This document shows positions 39,046 to 48,750 of a stretch of 64,000 bases of DNA, piece by piece. A program made the position numbers and the translations under genes. The DNA comes from Phytoseiulus persimilis. Taxonomy: Eukaryota; Arthropoda; Arachnida; Mesostigmata; Phytoseiidae. Numbering within the stretch: the stretch's first letter is position 1; each line of letters begins with the position of its first letter. The notes beneath the pieces are model-generated. The model worked only from the letters and a program-made list of their open reading frames with translations. It ran no database searches and had not been told where the DNA came from. The stretch is taken from NCBI GenBank assembly GCA_037576195.1, contig CM075101.1, forward strand, positions 53,568,001 to 53,632,000. The letters run 5' to 3'.

Positions 39046-41346
39046 ATGTCGCTGACATACAAACCGCTTCGCTATCGTGATTTTCGCGACCTTCAGAAAA
39101 CCGTGGACAAGGGCGAAGAACTACCTCCCTCAGCGAAATGCAGGAGCTATTATCAGACCGCGGCGACATTGTATGAAAATGCTCAAAAAGCAAAGCTTGA
39201 TGGCGACCTCGAGATAGCATTCATATACTTCGTGAGGTTCGGGAAGGTCGCCATGCAGCTGAAACATGCCCCCGACTTCTCTGCGATGAGTCATCCGAAG
39301 TTAGAGAAAGCAGCTGATGCAATTTCCGAGGCCGAGGTGCTTCGTAGTGAACTGATGAAGCTCTACGAGCTCAAACTGGCCAAGACTTTGACCGCTTCTG
39401 ATTGCGCTGTGGATAATAGAATCAGCCAAAACCCTCAGGATCAGCAACGGCGTCCGACTCAGGTTTATGAAATGCTAGAGAATCACAACTGCCTCGTGAT
39501 AGATTTGCGAGACCAGGCGGAGTTTGAGGACTCGCACATCAAGTACAAGTACGTTTTCAATCTGCCCGGGAAATTCATCAAACCAGCTCTGACCGGCACT
39601 GAGTTGGAAGAAGCCACGAAGAATCTACAGTCTCATCCAATGTTCCTCCAAAGAAATGCTTTCGAGTACATCGTTATCCTCGACCACGATACTCGAGACC
39701 CTTTCCACGCAGGAGTTCCCGATAATCATCCGATCCGACTGCTGTACCATATCCTGATAAATGATGACCTGAAAGCCAAAAAACTGAAACATTTGCCGGT
39801 GATTGTTAAAGGAGGTTATCACCTCTGGTTGGCTTCGTATCCTCAGATGACTACCAATCCCCATCCTAGGAAGCCGAACGAAGCATTTCCGTCGAGTCAT
39901 TACCCGTCGGTCAGTGTGAACTACCCATCGCTAGACGTTTTCATGGCCCCGACGCCGAGTGCGCCGCCGGCTGCGACGGATACTTCCGCGGTTGGCAATC
40001 GACGATACCCGGAGCGTCCGTCATCGAACCGCGCCTTGAAACCCAACTCCGGCGCAGACTCGAATCCTCCACAATCGGCATCGAACAGTCTACCGAGATC
40101 GCGGTCCCTCACGGAACTGAATGTAGCAGGCGGCCATCCCGTCGTCAAACCCCAAGTTGACCGTGCTTCAAAACCCAGCTCGTTGCCCGGGAACACCAGA
40201 ATCAGGCATGACATGGCTTTCCATCAAGTGGACAGAACACATGGACTGCGCAATTTGGGATGCTCGTGCTATATCAATGCCTCTCTGCAGTGTCTGTCTC
40301 ATACGCAAAATCTGGCCGCATATTTTCTCCAAGGCCAGTACAGGAACGACATCGCGACTGATGACTCTGACTTGACAGAAGAGCAATTGGCGCTGCCGGA
40401 ACTCTTCGACAATGTATTGTGCTACTTACACTACGGCGGTGATGAGGAATCCCTGGTGAACTTCTGGAGAGAAGTCTTCAACATTTTCCCGCAGTTCAAA
40501 CCGAACTCCCACGAATGCGCCCACGAGTTCATCACCAATTTACTCTCCACGTTACATGACGTGCTGAATCGCGCAGCTCATAAAAGCAAGCCGAGCGAGA
40601 TTCCGGAAATCGATGAAAACAATGTTGAAATCGCGCTCAACAAATTCTTCACCGCGCGCCACGATGAAATCCGGTCGATCATTGGAGATATCTTCGAAGG
40701 ACTCACTTGCATTCAGCGACAGTGTCGAACTTGCAAGAATTCTTCGTATAAGTTCGATGTGACGTTTTCCCTTGGTCTTCCGATACCAGACCGCCCCGAG
40801 CTAACCTTGGACGATTGCCTCCAAGAAGCTTTCCAAGTGAGTATGATGCTGCTATTCTTCTTATTGGGCGAAATACTCCCAATCCTGTTGATGAATCGAC
40901 ATCACAACCCAACTGCGGTCTCGCTCCTATTCCAGACTCAAGTCGTTGACTACAAGTGCACTCATTGTAACAGCAAGCAAAAAGCCACACAGTCGGAGAG
41001 GATAGCGCGGCTGCCGAAGGTTCTTGTCATAACCTTCCTCCGATTTCGTCATTACCAGGATAGCACTCGTCAAAAAGCAAACAATCACATCAAGTTCAAC
41101 AACGTGATAACTTTAGATAAATACTTGGATCCCAAAACACAGCCGAAATCCAAAAGTTACCATCTCTACGCGGTCGTCAACCACTACGGCGAGTTGGATC
41201 GTGGCCACTACGTCGCGTTCTGCAAGGGCCTGTCTTCCAATATTTGGTACAAATACGATGATCAGGTTGTCACCGAGAGTCCAACCTTGGCGGAATCCGA
41301 CAAGAAGAATACCTATATAGCCTTCTACATGTGCGATACCAGCTGA
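39046..41346 (+). CDS. USP8: Ubiquitin-specific protease 8 (USP8/UBPY)
   Basis: This is a deubiquitinase that acts on endosomal cargo with ESCRT-0/STAM. The coding sequence is two exons (39046-40836, 40936-41346) giving 733 residues; it is shorter than human USP8 (about 1,118), mainly in the central linker. Domains in order: a USP8 dimerisation/MIT-like N-terminus (about 1-115); a rhodanese-like domain (about 138-268, with LVIDLRDQAEFEDSHI and VIVKGGYHLWLASYP); a Pro/Ser-rich linker; and a USP catalytic domain from about 396. The linker has a STAM SH3-binding motif, PQVDRASKP (369-377), and a second near-match, PSSNRALKP. The catalytic Cys408 lies in GCSCYINASLQCL; the catalytic His is in RGHYVAFC and the Asp follows in YKYDDQVV. 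Zinc-binding CxxC pairs (CRTC, CTHC) are present. The 99-nt intron has no stop and is in frame, so the unspliced frame reads through. An in-frame GTG at 39028 is not used; the ATG is chosen from the family N-terminus. Confidence 0.95.
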   Translation: MSLTYKPLRYRDFRDLQKTVDKGEELPPSAKCRSYYQTAATLYENAQKAKLDGDLEIAFIYFVRFGKVAMQLKHAPDFSAMSHPKLEKAADAISEAEVLRSELMKLYELKLAKTLTASDCAVDNRISQNPQDQQRRPTQVYEMLENHNCLVIDLRDQAEFEDSHIKYKYVFNLPGKFIKPALTGTELEEATKNLQSHPMFLQRNAFEYIVILDHDTRDPFHAGVPDNHPIRLLYHILINDDLKAKKLKHLPVIVKGGYHLWLASYPQMTTNPHPRKPNEAFPSSHYPSVSVNYPSLDVFMAPTPSAPPAATDTSAVGNRRYPERPSSNRALKPNSGADSNPPQSASNSLPRSRSLTELNVAGGHPVVKPQVDRASKPSSLPGNTRIRHDMAFHQVDRTHGLRNLGCSCYINASLQCLSHTQNLAAYFLQGQYRNDIATDDSDLTEEQLALPELFDNVLCYLHYGGDEESLVNFWREVFNIFPQFKPNSHECAHEFITNLLSTLHDVLNRAAHKSKPSEIPEIDENNVEIALNKFFTARHDEIRSIIGDIFEGLTCIQRQCRTCKNSSYKFDVTFSLGLPIPDRPELTLDDCLQEAFQVSMMLLFFLLGEILPILLMNRHHNPTAVSLLFQTQVVDYKCTHCNSKQKATQSERIARLPKVLVITFLRFRHYQDSTRQKANNHIKFNNVITLDKYLDPKTQPKSKSYHLYAVVNHYGELDRGHYVAFCKGLSSNIWYKYDDQVVTESPTLAESDKKNTYIAFYMCDTS

Positions 41347-42743
41347 GTTTTCTGTTACGTCAGTTCGCTGTGTGCATGGTCTGAATGCATTTCTAGCTGG
41401 GAAGGAGCTCTTTGGGCTTCAATCGCACGGCCCATGGGGACGATTCTTCGTGTGCAATATTTTGTAGCTTCGCTTGACTCTGTTTTGACCACAGTCATTG
41501 GGGGACTGTCATGATGGCCAGATTGGCGAAAAAAGTGATAGCGCTTGTGCAGAGTGCTCGTTTATACAGTTGCGTTCTTCCTCGATTATTTGTTGTTGTT
41601 TGTTTTTTATTGACACCACAGGAAAATATTTTTGCATTGGAGTAATCGATCGGTCAGGTATTCATGAAGCTCGTGAGGTGCGAGCAGGAGTTTTGACAGG
41701 GTCGTTCTGTATATTGAAAGGACAAACTGTGAATTTACGTAGGATATCATATAGCTGTTCGTCACGGCTGATTGAACATATGTATAAATTGCGTGTTGTG
41801 CCTGAGAATAAATATTTATCGTGGTGCCTGACCGGAGCCCGAGTTTTCTATCATCACGCGGCTCCGCCCATCAGAAACATGATCGCGACACCTGTTCGGG
41901 GACCATCGTTCCGACCAAACCGTTAATCAGAGTAGTTGGGAAGAAACACCCTTGAAATCGGAGCGATTCGATCGGTTCGAGCTCATTTAGTGCGTCACAA
42001 CAACGGGCAGCCACAACTACGCACAAAGAGCGACCGATCGAGTCAGAATCGGATCCTTACCGGCAGTGGGAAGCAGGGAAACCGACATCCCTCCTGAGAG
42101 ATTCCGTTGCTCAACTCCATGGCGTGGCCGTCTGCCTGGGCATTCTGATGCGGTGAGAAATAATTTTTTTTTTCTGCGCCCTCCCAGAGCCCTAGTTCGA
42201 AACTGTTTAGACTTCGCATCCCGAGTTTTCGAGACGCTTGAGATTCGAACACTCCCAACACGATTCTTGAGCCTCGTTGAACGGAACTCATCTGTCACTG
42301 GATAAATATTTTAAACTGCGGAGGAAATACTAAGACGTTTGCAAACTCACGTGATTTCGGGAGTTTTTTTTCCCAATCTACTCTGAGTGATGGAGCCTCT
42401 TGTACCTTCGAATTCAGGTTCCCGACGTTTATTTGACTCCGAACATCGAGGGAGCTCTCGGAGAACAACTTTGTTGTAGGATAACACACATTTGACGAAG
42501 AGTAAACTCGACGATAGGAGGAAAGGATAACGATGAAATTCATGCTGTGTCGATGACCCGGGAGGAAAATGTGACAACCGCGGTCTTGGACTAGATTGCG
42601 ATTTCGTCGATGAAACCCAAGAACGCCGAGAATCCGCGAGTAGCGGGGAACAGAAGCTCTCAATGGAAGTCTCAGAGAATAATCACCGGAAGCAGCTGTT
42701 GGGCTTAATCAGGTCATGAAGATCCAAGCCTCTCCATCCGAGC
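41347..42743. other. USP8 3' region and intergenic sequence
   Basis: AT-rich sequence follows the USP8 stop and contains a polyadenylation signal AATAAA at 41807-41812. The rest, up to the end of the cuticle gene, shows only short open frames. Confidence 0.6.
41807..41812 (+). terminator. AATAAA polyadenylation signal, likely for USP8
   Basis: The canonical hexamer lies about 460 bases after the USP8 stop, within T-rich sequence. Confidence 0.5.
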
Positions 42744-43431
42744 TCAGTATCCATGATGACCTCGGTAACCTCCATGATGGCCGTGGCCCTCGTGGTGGGG
42801 GTGGTGGTGATGACCGTGGCCGTGGCTCCCGGAAGGCACGTGGCCTTCGGAGTGCGGCCCGTTATATTCGGCATGTGCAGCGTCTTTGCCAGTTGTTCCC
42901 GGCTCATTCGTGTGGATGCGGGCACGGAAACCATGACCGTCGGCAACGTAATCCACCTGTGAATTATCCCATGTTTATTGCGCGTCTTTATCGCGAACTA
43001 TATCAGGGCTTAGCTTCTCTTTGCCCCAGGAAAATTTCTCCACTCGCCTTTCTCCATCTACCGTCGACATCCTGGAGGTAGTAGGAACCCTTCTTGTTAC
43101 CATACCCATCTCCATGTTCCTCACGCCCATTCTTCGCCCCGTAGCCATCTGTGATATGATATCCGAAATGATAGTTCCCGTGATCCTGAAACCGTTGCAC
43201 GTATTAGTCAAGCATTTGCTGGAGAGATTCGAACTCGGACAATTTCACACCTACGTCTTGTTTCCGATGTGTGGTCGAATGCCCGCCATGGCTCCCGGCA
43301 GTGCTGTGAGTCATGAACACGAGACCGAAGGCAACCTGAAAGAAATGCGTGAGCTCAGTCCCCAGCCAAGATTCCCGGACTCTCTCTGGGCTTTGAGTCA
43401 TTCAACTCACCACCAAACATAATCCGCGCAT
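42744..43431 (-). CDS. Rebers-Riddiford cuticle protein with histidine-rich tail
   Basis: This is a secreted structural protein of the chitinous exoskeleton (CPR family, chitin_bind_4). Four exons (43431-43411, 43335-43255, 43185-43048, 42956-42744) join entirely in phase 0 to 150 residues. A signal peptide starts MRGLCLVVAFGLVF, with likely cleavage near STAG/S. The chitin-binding region runs YHFGYHITDGYG, then GSYYLQDVDGRWRK and VDYVADGHGFRA, closing with the hallmark TNEPGT. The final ~35 residues are Gly/His-rich (SHGHGHHHHPHHEGHGHH) and end HHGY. Intron 3 starts with GC (AAG/gcgagt); no GT donor preserves the reading RWRK/VDYVADG. The short first coding exon of 21 nt encoding the start of the signal peptide is typical of arthropod cuticle genes. 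The 42.68-42.95 kb frame in another phase is a shadow. Confidence 0.93.
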
Positions 43432-44178
43432 TTTGAGTTCTCCAAAGATTTCGAACGCTGCTTCTGTGCCTCTGACCGCCAGTGGTCTGCTTTTGTAGTC
43501 GTCGCGGGGCGAGGATTGGTCTTTGTAAGCTTCATCGACGTTTTGACATCGCGAGCAATTTTTAACTGGTCGACTCTGGTCGACCGACAAGAAGTCCAAG
43601 TCCAAGCAGAAACACTGGAGTGGTCATATCATGCTAGGTTTGACCCCTAGTTGAGTTTTTTTTCTCAACCGTGAGCGAGTTTCATTCGTCCTTGAAAAAG
43701 CGCTTGACGCTTGACCGCATTCTCTCGACAGTTGTGATCACCCCTGGTCAGAAATGTCCTGTTAAAAAATCGAACCGCATTCTGAACAGGTTCAGAGACG
43801 AATGCTCCGTTTGCTTTCCTACAAAAAAAGTTTGACACATATTGGTTGACAATTCCGGAACAGTGTCATGAATGGGGGACGTAGTTAAGAGCATAATCCA
43901 TCCCGGGTCAGTGGTAGTAGGGTCAGTTTATAACGATCGAGAAGCACGGACTGCAGTCATGAACGTACTCTCAGGAACCGAACCGGGAGTCAGCGTGGTC
44001 ACAAGCCGTGCTCATACAGGCGTTCCGGAGCCCATGTTCTCGACTTCGAAGCGTGTCAGTGAAGGCCTGATCTTCTGCGAATCAGTCCGTTTTCCGGGAT
44101 AATTCCGCTCCATTCATCGACACCAGTCCTGCCCCACACTAAGGAACTATACACGAAATTCAATGATGGATTCGCGAA
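43432..44178. other. Cuticle gene promoter side and intergenic sequence
   Basis: No further exon or recognised gene is visible in this stretch upstream of the cuticle gene. Confidence 0.5.
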
Positions 44179-44181
44179 TGG

Positions 44182-44873
44182 GGTACAAGTACCAGTTATG
44201 GGCCACTTACCAGTTTTGGGCCACCTACCAGTTATGAGCCACCCACTGACCAGTTATGGGCCTCAAGGGCGGTGAACTCTTCCACAAGGGGACCATCTCT
44301 TGTCTACTGCAGAGTCAACGGGAACGTGTGAGGACTTAAAAGGAGAGCTCCGGTCCTCATCAGAAAACCGTCTATGACTTCGAATCCGTCCTTACTACAT
44401 ATAATCCGCTTCGTCTGTCAGTTTGGCCACACTCCCCATAGAATATATGGGGGTGATTCCAGGACCAATCTGACCATACTTTTCCAAACCCGGAGGGATG
44501 ATTCCGGGATCCATCTCATCATATTCCTTGGAGTCTCTGGAGGTTATTCCCGGGATCCATCTGACCATATTCCTTGGAGTCTCTGGAGGTTATTTCCGGG
44601 TCGAATCTGACCATACGTCCCGGAACCTAAAGAGGTGATTACGGCGTCGACCTGACCACTTTTTTCAAAGTGGAGGTAAACACTCTGATTGAGGAAGATG
44701 GGAGGGAGGAAATCATCAGATCGTTCCACGATTCACCTCGTCGCGAAGGAGGGGCGCTTCCTCTAAACGAAAAGCCTCCGGTTGGAGCAGTACTTCGATA
44801 TCCGGCGATGGACCATTACTGGTCAATATTTGGCCCAAAACTGGTAAGTGGCCCATAACTGGTACTTTTACCC
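44182..44873. mobile_element. Foldback-type element: inverted repeats flanking a 46-bp minisatellite
   Basis: A 34-base arm at 44189-44222 is the exact reverse complement of 44832-44865, and weaker similarity extends several bases outward on both sides. The left arm continues into tandem 18-base units (TACCAGTTATGGGCCACT and variants, about four copies). Between the arms, 44451-44676 holds about five copies of a 46-base unit containing CATCTGACCATATTCCTTGG. There is no transposase. This architecture fits a foldback or MITE-like non-autonomous DNA element; target-site duplication was not established. Confidence 0.65.
44451..44676. repeat. 46-bp tandem repeat, about five copies
   Basis: The copies at about 44,497, 44,544 and 44,590 are closest to each other, sharing the frame ATTCCGGGATCCATCTGACC, CATATTCCTTGG and TCTCTGGAGG; the outer copies are more diverged. 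Confidence 0.8.
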
Positions 44874-45666
44874 TACCTAAGAATATCACCTGCCCTACCT
44901 CGCTGGATCGAAAATTCCATTGGTAACTGAGAAAGTCCCCGCTGGGGGTTCCCCAAGGGCTACACTGGGCCCACCGACTCAACGGGATAATCAGATGTCT
45001 CCACGATCTTGGAACTCTGTAGAAGATCTCTCGCTCTGTCGCCAGAACGGGGCGCGATGATACGCCGCGGGTCGTGCGCAATTTAAACGGTTCCAACAGG
45101 ATGGATCGCGCTCACTCGGACGAACTCAATAATGGCCGCTGTCGCATATCCAGTCAAGCTCGAAACATATCCGCGAATCTTGTCGAGTCGGAGGAACTCC
45201 GATCAGGCTTCATTCGGTCAACAGGAAACGCCGTCCTAGAGGCGCAATAAGCTGGGAGGACGTGCCAGGGCTCATGGCAATAGATCGTTATCAGGTAAGA
45301 AGACGTCGAGAGTACTTCCACAACTGCCTTGCTGCGACTCGTAGATGTCGAGGACTGCGGATCACCACAGTTTCGCACGGAATATCCCCGCAAACTCTCT
45401 CGGTAGCGTCTGAATATTTCAGCTTTCCGCGAGGCGGGAATGGTATGCTTCCATATGAGTTCCGCCTCTAACTCTGGAGTGGGATCAGCTCCCAGAATGA
45501 CTCAATCATCGTATTAATTTTCCACTGGGACAGACAGAAAGCATTTGATATTAGGCAGCCAAAGCTCCCTAGATTGGTCTTCGCTAAGTCTCCGACGGAG
45601 AATGGTTTCGTTGGTGCAATCATGCTAAGAGAAAATGTGAGATCATAGAGTTCTAGACGGGTAAAC
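44874..45666. other. Intergenic, nothing recognised
   Basis: Between the foldback element and the small membrane protein candidate only short open frames on both strands are present. Confidence 0.45.
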
Positions 45667-46405
45667 ATGGACGAAGAAGTTTGGACATGGATCATTCGCG
45701 CTGATCCGCCCATTCGGAAACTAGAGAATGCCCATATCACGGTCTTCTCCGCAACTCTATGTCTCATGATTCCCGCTCTGATTTCCATATGGACCTATAT
45801 GTGCAACAAGGGTTCAAAATAGGCCATCCAATAGCATCGATCCCGCGTATTTCTCTCGACCTGAGAAAGCGGCGTTTACGGCAGATTCCCAGTATCGGAA
45901 GGAAGAGGATAGGTGTCAGTAGCGTAGCGAGGAGCCAAATCGCCAGGGGGAATCAGAAATTCTTTCCATGCCTGGTACATTGAGATGCTTCAGTTTTCCG
46001 TGGCAGACTTTTCTTGCCAAAATCCTGGGAGTAGAGGGAAAGTCCGATATCTGCATCTGATTCATCGTCCTCGGCGAAGCGTCTTCTAGCTTCACAGACT
46101 TCGACATGCTGCCTGAAGAGGGATCCATCACGAATGAGTTGAACTCCGAGGAGCCGCAGCTGCTCAGGTGAGGCACCGCATTTGTCTCTCGACTGAAAAA
46201 CTCCCTTCCGAGGTTAGGTAATCCAGTTGCGGACGTAATAATCAAGATGCTCACATTCGGGTTAGCTCGCGAAAGTTGTTTCCCTTTCAGATCGTCATTT
46301 TTTGGTATTCAAGGTCATTCAAGGCGGCACGTTAAACACATTCCTCTTCTTAAACGTCATAGAAAGGGAAGGGAGCATCGAATCCGGCCCGGGCTGTGCC
46401 ATTGA
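45667..46405 (+). CDS. Possible small single-pass membrane protein (109 aa), unrecognised
   Basis: The ATG at 45667 is in good context (AAACATGG). Exon 1 (45667-45811) encodes MDEEVWTWIIRADPPIRKLE and then a hydrophobic segment (VFSATLCLMIPALISIWTYM). Exon 2 (46098-46167) is acidic (FDMLPEEGSITNELNSEEP). Exon 3 (46291-46405) is strongly basic (HSRRHVKHIPLLKRHRKGRE) and ends at TGA. Exon 2 donor (gtgagg) and both acceptors (cttcacag, ccctttcag) are good and both phases match. The exon 1 donor (gttcaa) is weak. If it is not used, the frame stops after 50 residues, giving a single-exon microprotein instead. I recognise no family. The opposite strand is open over parts of this region. Confidence 0.42.
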
Positions 46406-47046
46406 TAGATGCCCTCAGGTGAGGACGAATTCCCCACCGAAAACAATCCTTCGTTCCCTCTTCAGTATGGGTGCATTTGATGTGGCTCAGTGACGTCCCA
46501 GCTAAGCGGTGCACGGAGAACGGCCGCTCCGATCGCACAAGCTCGGATTCCCACCATCAGGCGGAAGAAAGTCCTGCTGGGGAAATATCCAAGAGGCGGA
46601 GACGGAGTTCTTGGTGTCCCACGTAAACAGGACCCGTGGCTTATGATTCCGCTCCGTTCCTGTGAGACGGAAGTGACTAACAGCTCAAATCAAAGATCTG
46701 CTCCCTTTGAATGTTGGCGCCTTCTCGGATTCACGGAGGAAGCTGCCATGTTTCGCACACCTCGGTTTTTAGAGAAAATCTGCCTCCTTGGAACCTTGGG
46801 CGTCACAGGATCTGTGGCCATCGCTATCGATGTCCGCTTCTCAGAATACCGTGGTCCCCGTTTGCCCCGTCCGGCGTGCCCCTACGTCAGCACGAAATGT
46901 TGTCTCCACGCTGTTCAGTGTTTTGATCTCTAGGCGGTCTGCTCAGCGGAACCGGCAGTGGTGCTATCGCGCAGAAATTTTTCCGAATCTCGTGTAAATC
47001 AAGAGGAAACCTACAAGCTCTTCCGAGTATTCTCCAAATTATAAGA
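46406..47046. other. Region upstream of FAM136A
   Basis: An open frame at 46490-46933 (plus) reads through this region but shows no recognisable domain. The FAM136A promoter must lie at its right end. Confidence 0.4.
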
Positions 47047-48557
47047 ATGGCGGGCGAAGCTTCTCAGCGAGTGCAGAAAGCTATGGAGAATGCTTTCGAT
47101 GAAATAGATAAAACTAAAGTTCGGAGAGTTCAAGTAAGTTCAACAACAGACTTCAGCCGATAGGAATCAGATGCTTTCTTGTGTTTCATGAAGAGCGTTT
47201 GGCTCGCTCAGCCGACCTCCGGGCCCACCAAGGGAGTACCGATCAACTCCGTACTCGGCACTGCGCGGTCATCAGTTTTTGCTGGGACAAGTTTCAGGAT
47301 CGCGTCGGGATAATTCTTTCGAACCTGCTCGGAACGGTCTGACATAGTACCGTGACGACTCGGACCGATACAGATGTCCATCGCTGGTTCGCCGTCAGTG
47401 CGATCCTGTTGACTCAGACAGCAAAATATTTCGTGGACCCAGGCTAGAGGTCATTTAAGAACACTGGCAGATGGGATGCTCATTGCGTTCAGACGATGCT
47501 TTCGGGGTGGTACATTGGCAATCTCGATACAACTTCTAGCTGACCGGGGAGATACCTTACTCCAGACCGAGGCTCTTTGGCTGCGCTTCAGGGATTTCTT
47601 CGGGTGAGCATCTCGAGACAAGAATACAATTTCGTAGCTTCCGACCACATGCCTTGAAACGAATGGGATTGTTCTGAATCTTTGGCGGAGCGCATGAGAC
47701 GCTGCAGCCCCCCTATCTCTTCACTCGTTTGCCGTGTATCCATTGGCAGTAAGTTATTCAATCTTTCCCGACGAAGATCCGCGCGATTACGAAACACCAG
47801 CTGAATCGCAACTGTTCTGATGGTCTAGAAGCTACGAAATAATTTCTTAATTCGGGGGCTCACTCGAACAAGTCGCTGTGGTTTGGTGATCGAGCTATAC
47901 CTTTCGTGCTCCTTCGCTTTTAATTGCATAAACGTAGAGCAATCACTTGAAGACATCAAGCCTCTCAGTTTCGCGGTGTCCTTATTTCTCTATGCATAAA
48001 TACATCAAACAGACGACGAACAGATATTATGTACAATTGCATTTTAGGAAGAATGAGGCCGGATTCGAGAACCGAATGCGGTGCTCTGCTCTATTTGAAT
48101 CACTTATGAAGGTCTCTTTCAGCGCGATATGCACCTCTGTGCTGCCAGATGCTGTGATGATAACAACAGAACGGCGGAGCAAGTTCACGGCTGTATTCAA
48201 GACTGCCAAGATAATTTCAACAAAGTCCGTCAGATCATCGCAAATGAATTCAACCATTTCCAGGTGAGAGTTCTTTCCTAAATCAGAGAAAACCCTCCAA
48301 CAGCTGCCAATATCGTCGTTTCCCTCCATGAAGTATTCCCAGCTCACACTCGTTCGATGTTCCAGAAAAAGCTGGAACTATGCGCGCAGAAATGCGAATC
48401 CGATATCCGGGACTCGATACCAGTCAAGGCGAGTCAAGCAGATGCGGAGAAGTACAACAAACAGTTCGATTCCTGTATAGTCAGATGCGCAGATGCGAAT
48501 ATTGACGGGATACCAATGATGCTCAAACGTATCAAGGATTTGCTAAGTTCACACTGA
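47047..48557 (+). CDS. FAM136A: FAM136A family mitochondrial protein
   Basis: This is a small conserved eukaryotic protein of the mitochondrial intermembrane space. Three exons (47047-47133, 48123-48263, 48366-48557) join in phase 0 to 139 residues; the human protein has 138. The N-terminus is helical and charged (QRVQKAMENAFDEIDKTKV). Exon 2 has the CX3C pairs CAARC and CIQDC; exon 3 has CAQKC and CIVRC. This fourfold CX3C pattern is the family hallmark and fits oxidative import through MIA40. Intron 1 is long for this window (989 bases). The gene converges on LMF1, with 193 bases between the stop codons. An AATAAA lies at 48674-48679. Confidence 0.93.
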
Positions 48558-48673
48558 TAGGCCTGTCACACTTACGCCATCATTTCAGTAAAAGGGGGAA
48601 TCTGGCTAGCTCTCAGTGATTGAAACTATAGTTGGGTGCAACAGCCTTGTCCCAACCCATGGGCATGATCGCC

Positions 48674-48679
48674 AATAAA
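48674..48679 (+). terminator. AATAAA polyadenylation signal, likely for FAM136A
   Basis: The hexamer is about 117 bases after the FAM136A stop and 72 bases before the LMF1 stop codon on the other strand, so the two 3' untranslated regions are close or overlapping. Confidence 0.55.
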
Positions 48680-48750
48680 CATCGCTATGGAATCAGTGGC
48701 TCGTCCTGCGAACCGAACCGTAGTGCTCACTGTTGAGAGGACTCCCCCGC

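Noticed and set aside
46490-46933. 147-codon plus-strand frame upstream of FAM136A
   Set aside because: Contains one hydrophobic stretch (CLLGTLGVTGSVAIAI) but no homology, and a second plus frame is also open over its right half.
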